A DNA stretch of 6,983 bases from Nitrososphaerales archaeon TH5895 (GTDB taxonomy: Archaea; Thermoproteota; Nitrososphaeria; Nitrososphaerales; Nitrososphaeraceae). Where the stretch lies: positions 1-6,983 of the forward strand of contig JAATVS010000190.1 in assembly GCA_014523695.1 (NCBI GenBank). Direction: 5' to 3'. A model generated the notes under the pieces. That model was given only the letters and a program-made list of their open reading frames with translations. It was not told where the DNA came from and ran no database searches. This document shows positions 6,176 to 6,983 of this stretch, piece after piece. The position numbers were made by a program, and so were the translations under genes. Each line of letters starts with the position of its first letter. Positions within the stretch are counted from its first letter, which is position 1.

Positions 6176-6526
6176 TTACGTATTCCTTGATTCGCGCCTA
6201 TTCCACGCAAACATTAGGAAGACAAATGGTATCAACATGATTCCTGTAGCAATTAACACAGGTTGAATGACTCTAAAATCAACTGGTTGACCTAATGCCA
6301 TCATATAAGGAAAAGGATAAAGCCCTGATACAAAGAACCAGAACGCAATGAACAGTAGAATAAACTTTGCATTTCTTTTCAGAAAACTGGGAGGAACTGC
6401 CTTGACCTTATTACACTTCACACAGATATTCTTCCCATAGATAATGCATGATGAACACACACTCCTTTCACAATATGGGCAGATCCTATCACCAAATCTA
6501 GAACCACATATTGTGCAGCTAACCAA
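6176..6526 (-). CDS. Membrane protein with a four-CxxC zinc-binding head
   Basis: The 116-residue product has four CxxC pairs in its first 38 residues (C4/C7, C16/C19, C24/C27, C35/C38), enough for two zinc sites in a double zinc-ribbon or B-box-like knuckle. Two hydrophobic helices follow (about 54-70 and 86-107), and a basic tail (NRRESRNT). The zinc head is probably cytoplasmic, with both ends on the same side of the membrane. The function is unknown; such small zinc-ribbon membrane proteins are common in archaea. TTG 6526 is the only usable start, because an in-frame TAG lies three codons upstream. AGGAG sits 3 bases before the TTG, and a TATA-like GAATTAAG lies at 6546-6553, 20-27 bases upstream. 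It probably precedes the threonylcarbamoyl-AMP synthase gene in one transcript and is divergent from the GcvH-like gene. Confidence 0.8.
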   Translation of the reverse strand: MVSCTICGSRFGDRICPYCERSVCSSCIIYGKNICVKCNKVKAVPPSFLKRNAKFILLFIAFWFFVSGLYPFPYMMALGQPVDFRVIQPVLIATGIMLIPFVFLMFAWNRRESRNT

Positions 6527-6606
6527 ACTCTCCTAATGCATATAGCTTAATTCGCATAATAATATTTTGTCATTAACTCGTACAGCAAGGCTTTGATTAA
6601 ATGGAA

Positions 6607-6613
6607 GTTTAAG
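6607..6613 (+). promoter_or_regulatory. Candidate TATA box for the GcvH-like gene
   Basis: GTTTAAG is centred about 27 bases before the in-frame ATG at 6637 and about 60 before the ATG at 6670. It would give either a leaderless transcript starting at 6637 (11 extra N-terminal residues) or a 33-base leader before 6670. Confidence 0.35.
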
Positions 6614-6669
6614 TGAAAATGAGTAAATAGATAAATATGCTTATCATCTCCTGCATTAGAGCCTCGAGT

Positions 6670-6983
6670 ATGGAAATTGAGCACTGTGTATTTCCAGATA
6701 ATATATTATACGATTTAGATAATCTGGTTTGGGCGCGCAAGGATGAAGGCAATGTTTTGGTGATCGGAATTACGTCAATATTGTCAGCCATTGCAGGCAA
6801 AATCTCATCTATAAAGTTGAAGTCTGTCAACACGGAAATAGAGAAAGGTAAGAACGTGGCAACGATTGAGAGCGGGAGGTATTTTGGCACTGTTAAATCC
6901 CCAATTGCTGGTAAGATCCTGGGCGTTAACCATGAACTTATCAGCAATCCCAAGCTAGCAAACGATTCGCCCTATGAAAAAGG
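6670..6983 (+). CDS. gcvH: GcvH-like (glycine cleavage H) protein lacking the lipoyl-lysine, 3' end outside window
   Basis: The visible 104 codons follow the H-protein layout: FPDNILYDLDNLVWARKDEG matches the N-terminal PEDLLYT...HEWVRVEG block, GITSILSAIAGKI matches GITDYAQ...GDI, and then come EIEKGKNVATIES, VKSPIAGKILGVN and the C-terminal ISNPKLANDSPYEK, all in the expected order. H protein normally carries lipoate on the lysine of an ES-x-K turn (ESVKA or ESGKW types). Here the turn reads ESGRYFG, so R70 (AGG at 6877-6879) replaces it. K76 is six residues too far to serve. The protein is thus either a non-lipoylated relative or a K-to-R variant. ATG 6670 fits the family N-terminus. ATG 6637 in the same frame adds 11 residues, has the better-placed TATA box, and cannot be excluded. 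The gene is cut by the window edge at 6983 and divergent from the zinc/membrane protein. Confidence 0.82.
   Translation, partial: MEIEHCVFPDNILYDLDNLVWARKDEGNVLVIGITSILSAIAGKISSIKLKSVNTEIEKGKNVATIESGRYFGTVKSPIAGKILGVNHELISNPKLANDSPYEK

Noticed and set aside
6609..6953. 114-codon minus-strand frame opposite the GcvH-like gene
   Set aside because: Antisense to recognisable H-protein motifs on the plus strand.

Overview
The window looks like chromosomal DNA from an ammonia-oxidising archaeon of the class Nitrososphaeria (Thaumarchaeota), most likely a low-GC Nitrososphaerales lineage. The reasons are: an archaeal topoisomerase IA with two C-terminal Cys4 zinc fingers; a short YrdC-type threonylcarbamoyl-AMP synthase; a GcvH-like protein; TATA-like boxes placed about 25-30 bases before several start codons (leaderless promoters) with few Shine-Dalgarno sequences; and long gaps between genes. 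The lineage is inferred from protein character, not from any database search.

Layout. 2-677 (minus): a class I SAM methyltransferase split by a frameshift at a run of eight A (259-266). 859-1131 (plus): a 90-residue unknown protein, divergent from the methyltransferase. 1132-2086: nearly 1 kb without an intact gene, holding what look like decayed coding stretches on both strands, one on the minus strand resembling a fragment of an MFS-type permease. 2087-4399 (plus): DNA topoisomerase I (type IA), the best-supported gene. 4400-4704: a 305-base spacer with several clean inverted repeats, one centred on the TATA box of the next gene. 4705-5109 (plus): a VOC/glyoxalase-fold protein. 5110-5422: a gene-free convergent spacer. 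5423-6076 (minus): threonylcarbamoyl-AMP synthase. 6176-6526 (minus): a four-CxxC, two-helix membrane protein with a TTG start. 6670-6983 (plus, cut by the window edge): a GcvH-like protein in which the expected lipoyl-lysine is an arginine.

The genes do not form one pathway. The only likely co-transcribed pair is the zinc/membrane protein and the threonylcarbamoyl-AMP synthase (same strand, 99 bases apart). The rest are single genes with their own candidate promoters, in a loosely packed region with gene decay. I see no mobile element, CRISPR array, rRNA or tRNA. I found no convincing new multi-gene system. The points most worth checking are the Lys-to-Arg change in the GcvH-like protein, the homopolymer frameshift in the methyltransferase, the decayed stretch before topA, and the inverted repeat over the TATA box of the VOC gene.
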